A stretch of DNA of 7,027 nt, taken from an uncultured Candidatus Saccharibacteria bacterium. Lineage in GTDB: Bacteria > Patescibacteria > Saccharimonadia > Saccharimonadales > UBA6022. Where the stretch lies: assembly GCA_946479665.1 (NCBI GenBank), contig CAMLGO010000040.1:1-7027 (forward strand), in the 5' to 3' direction. The notes beneath the pieces are model-generated. The model had not been told where the DNA came from. It ran no database searches and was given only the letters and a program-made list of their open reading frames with translations. The translations under genes and the position numbers were made by a program. Of the stretch, positions 6,154-7,027 are shown one piece after another (position 1 is the first letter of the stretch; each line of letters begins with the position of its first letter).

Positions 6154-6230
6154 ACATGATCGATCGCACGTAAGCAAGATATTTCACAGACACTCACACA
6201 GATAATCACGATACTAAGAAAAGTAGAAAA

Positions 6231-6235
6231 AGGGG
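6231..6235 (+). promoter_or_regulatory. Ribosome binding site of the 59-aa CxxC gene
   Basis: AGGGG, 7 nt before the ATG at 6243, within an A-rich stretch. A strong, well-spaced site like that of nrdA (also AGGGG) argues that the 59-aa ORF is a real, separately translated gene. The gap 6154-6242 shows no terminator, so it should be on the nrdA transcript. Confidence 0.7.
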
Positions 6236-6242
6236 AAGCACC

Positions 6243-6422
6243 ATGAACGCATCACAAATCATCTCAGAAGACATGACACTTGAAGAAAAGCTCGCAGCAA
6301 TCGATCAAGCAATGGCAAACGCACAGGCACAAGCACAGCAAGACGCCGACGACAGTGGACTTGGCCAGATTGTTGCGCCACTTGATCCAGCCGATCTTAC
6401 TATGTGCCTAGGTTGCCAGTAA
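6243..6422 (+). CDS. 59-aa acidic protein ending CLGCQ; putative detached redox tail of NrdA
   Basis: Small protein encoded 89 nt after nrdA in a different frame. Residues 8-24 look helical (SEDMTLEEKLAAIDQAM), 25-38 are a flexible Ala/Gln/Asp linker (ANAQAQAQQDADDS), and the end is PLDPADLTMCLGCQ with C55 and C58. Ten acidic residues face a single lysine. In NrdA proteins of the type that reads KTTYYL...AEKSTVK, the chain ends in a similar linker and then CEACQ; this dithiol enters the active site to reduce the catalytic disulfide and is recharged by thioredoxin or glutaredoxin. NrdA here lacks that tail, so I infer that this protein supplies it in trans, perhaps docking by its N-terminal helix or by charge to the basic NrdA end. 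It has no thioredoxin fold and is not NrdH or NrdI. The coding call rests on its own Shine-Dalgarno site and the motif. Confidence 0.8.
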   Translation: MNASQIISEDMTLEEKLAAIDQAMANAQAQAQQDADDSGLGQIVAPLDPADLTMCLGCQ

Positions 6423-6773
6423 ATGTCTCGAGGAGAGCAATTGGTACTACCGCACGCCGAGGTTGAGGCCCTTCATGGTGAGTTCTGCAACAAGGCACCG
6501 GTTCGCATTCAAAATGCGATCGTGCGAGCCGTGATGGTGAAGGAGAGTCTTGAGGTTGGCAACTACGCTGGTGCGGCAGGCCGATACGAGCTTGAGCACG
6601 AGCAGCACCGCACACTGAGTGAGATTCACAACTATCGTCACGATCCTATTACAGAGGAAATGCTAACAAATATTATTAAGACATCGAAGACCGAGGCTGA
6701 ACAAATTGTGTATGCACAGGCAGTCAAACTTCATAGTCACGAAGGACAGGAGCAATTATGGCCGGAATCTTAG
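6423..6773 (+). CDS. Hypothetical protein of the nrd operon (116 aa)
   Basis: I do not recognise this protein. Its ATG follows the TAA of the 59-aa gene with no gap (TAAATG) and its 3' end overlaps nrdB by 16 nt, so translation is probably coupled through all three genes; only a weak AGGT lies 9 nt upstream of the ATG. The product appears soluble and mainly helical, with one cysteine (C22) and eight histidines (11, 18, 59, 62, 69, 73, 104, 106), several in the central segment YELEHEQHRTLSEIHNYRHD. The position between the large-subunit genes and the small-subunit gene suggests a reductase accessory role such as assembly, metal handling or regulation, but no motif proves this. It is not NrdI-, NrdH- or NrdR-like. 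Confidence 0.75.
   Translation: MSRGEQLVLPHAEVEALHGEFCNKAPVRIQNAIVRAVMVKESLEVGNYAGAAGRYELEHEQHRTLSEIHNYRHDPITEEMLTNIIKTSKTEAEQIVYAQAVKLHSHEGQEQLWPES
6748..6752 (+). promoter_or_regulatory. Ribosome binding site of nrdB
   Basis: AGGAG five bases before the ATG at 6758, lying inside the end of the 116-aa gene. It fixes the nrdB start at MAGILGTGIQDG. Confidence 0.75.
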
Positions 6774-7027
6774 GCACAGGAATTCAAGACGGGCTGCTTT
6801 TAAAGCCAGTTCATTATAAATGGGCAATGGATCTATATGATCAGGCCGTAGCAAACACATGGTTTCCAAATGAAATCCAGCTAGGCCAGGACCTTGCAGA
6901 CTGGAAGAAGATGAGCGATGAAGAGCGCCACGCATTGACGTTCCTTATGAGCTACTTCAACCCAAATGAATTGCTGGTAAATAAAGCACTGGCTTTTGGT
7001 GTGTATCCATACGTAAACGCAGCTGAA
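6758..7027 (+). CDS. nrdB: Class I ribonucleotide reductase small (beta) subunit, N-terminal 90 residues
   Basis: Radical-generating partner of NrdA; the gene runs off the right edge. The visible part matches the family start: YKWAMDLYDQAVANTWFPNE (20-39), then the conserved LGQDLADWKKMSDEERHAL helix and TFLMSYFNPNELLVNKALAF. Aligning HALTFLMSYFNPNEL with E. coli HIFISNLKYQTLLDS puts E71 at the position of metal ligand D84. Glu at this position is known from Chlamydia R2c, which uses a Mn/Fe centre and no tyrosyl radical. The radical Tyr/Phe position and the remaining ligands lie outside the window, so the metal type is undecided. Four-gene order and overlapping reading frames indicate co-expression with nrdA. 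Confidence 0.95.
   Translation, partial: MAGILGTGIQDGLLLKPVHYKWAMDLYDQAVANTWFPNEIQLGQDLADWKKMSDEERHALTFLMSYFNPNELLVNKALAFGVYPYVNAAE

Noticed and set aside
6156..6173. Five-codon mini-ORF (MIDRT) right after nrdA
   Set aside because: No ribosome binding site of its own and too short to support.
6154..6242. Programmed frameshift or simple readthrough joining nrdA to the 59-aa ORF
   Set aside because: The frames differ, stops occur in the gap (for example TAA at 6171-6173 in the 59-aa frame), no slippery heptamer precedes the nrdA stop, and the small ORF has its own well-spaced ribosome binding site. An error in the sequence remains possible.
6243..6422. 59-aa protein as NrdH/glutaredoxin
   Set aside because: Its CxxC is at the extreme C-terminus with a disordered linker before it; a thioredoxin fold needs the motif near the N-terminus and about 70 or more residues.

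Overview
The window looks like chromosomal DNA of a bacterium using the standard code with balanced G+C. My best guess is a small-genome lineage of the Saccharibacteria/Patescibacteria type. That guess rests on general impression (separate MacB-like ATPase and permease genes, a Pseudomonas-like long-type NrdA, compact unrecognised genes) and not on any marker gene, so treat it as an inference.

Layout. (1) 1-2028, minus strand: a two-gene ABC exporter operon, a MacB/LolD-type ATPase followed with a 1-nt overlap by a MacB/FtsX-type permease that runs off the left edge only a few residues before its expected end. Its promoter sits so close to the ATG that the message may be leaderless. (2) 2096-2387: a type II tRNA-Ser(GGA) gene with encoded CCA and a strong hairpin terminator. 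After it comes about 150 nt of palindrome-rich, tRNA-derived debris that ends in an exact 18-nt copy of the tRNA 3' end, which looks like an attachment-site scar. (3) 2388-3384, minus strand: two unrecognised genes reading toward that scar. (4) 3385-3750: an AT-rich divergent control region. It holds an NrdR-box-like perfect palindrome with a half box 32 bp away, a good sigma70-type promoter on each strand, further palindromes, and a folded leader in front of nrdA. (5) 3751-7027, plus strand: a class I ribonucleotide reductase operon, nrdA - 59-aa ORF - 116-aa ORF - nrdB (5' part).

The most interesting point is the reductase operon. NrdA has the catalytic cysteines and tyrosines and an ATP cone, but it ends without the C-terminal CxxC dithiol that normally re-reduces the active site; there is no cysteine after residue 495. 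The next gene encodes a 59-residue, very acidic protein ending in CLGCQ, which is how the tail of a normal NrdA of this type ends. The sequence therefore suggests that the swinging redox tail of the large subunit has become a separate small protein with its own ribosome binding site, working in trans. A 116-aa protein of unknown function follows, starting directly after that stop codon and overlapping nrdB by 16 nt. NrdB carries Glu instead of Asp at the first metal-ligand position, as in Chlamydia-type R2c. The four genes are probably co-transcribed and may be controlled by NrdR and by the leader structure.
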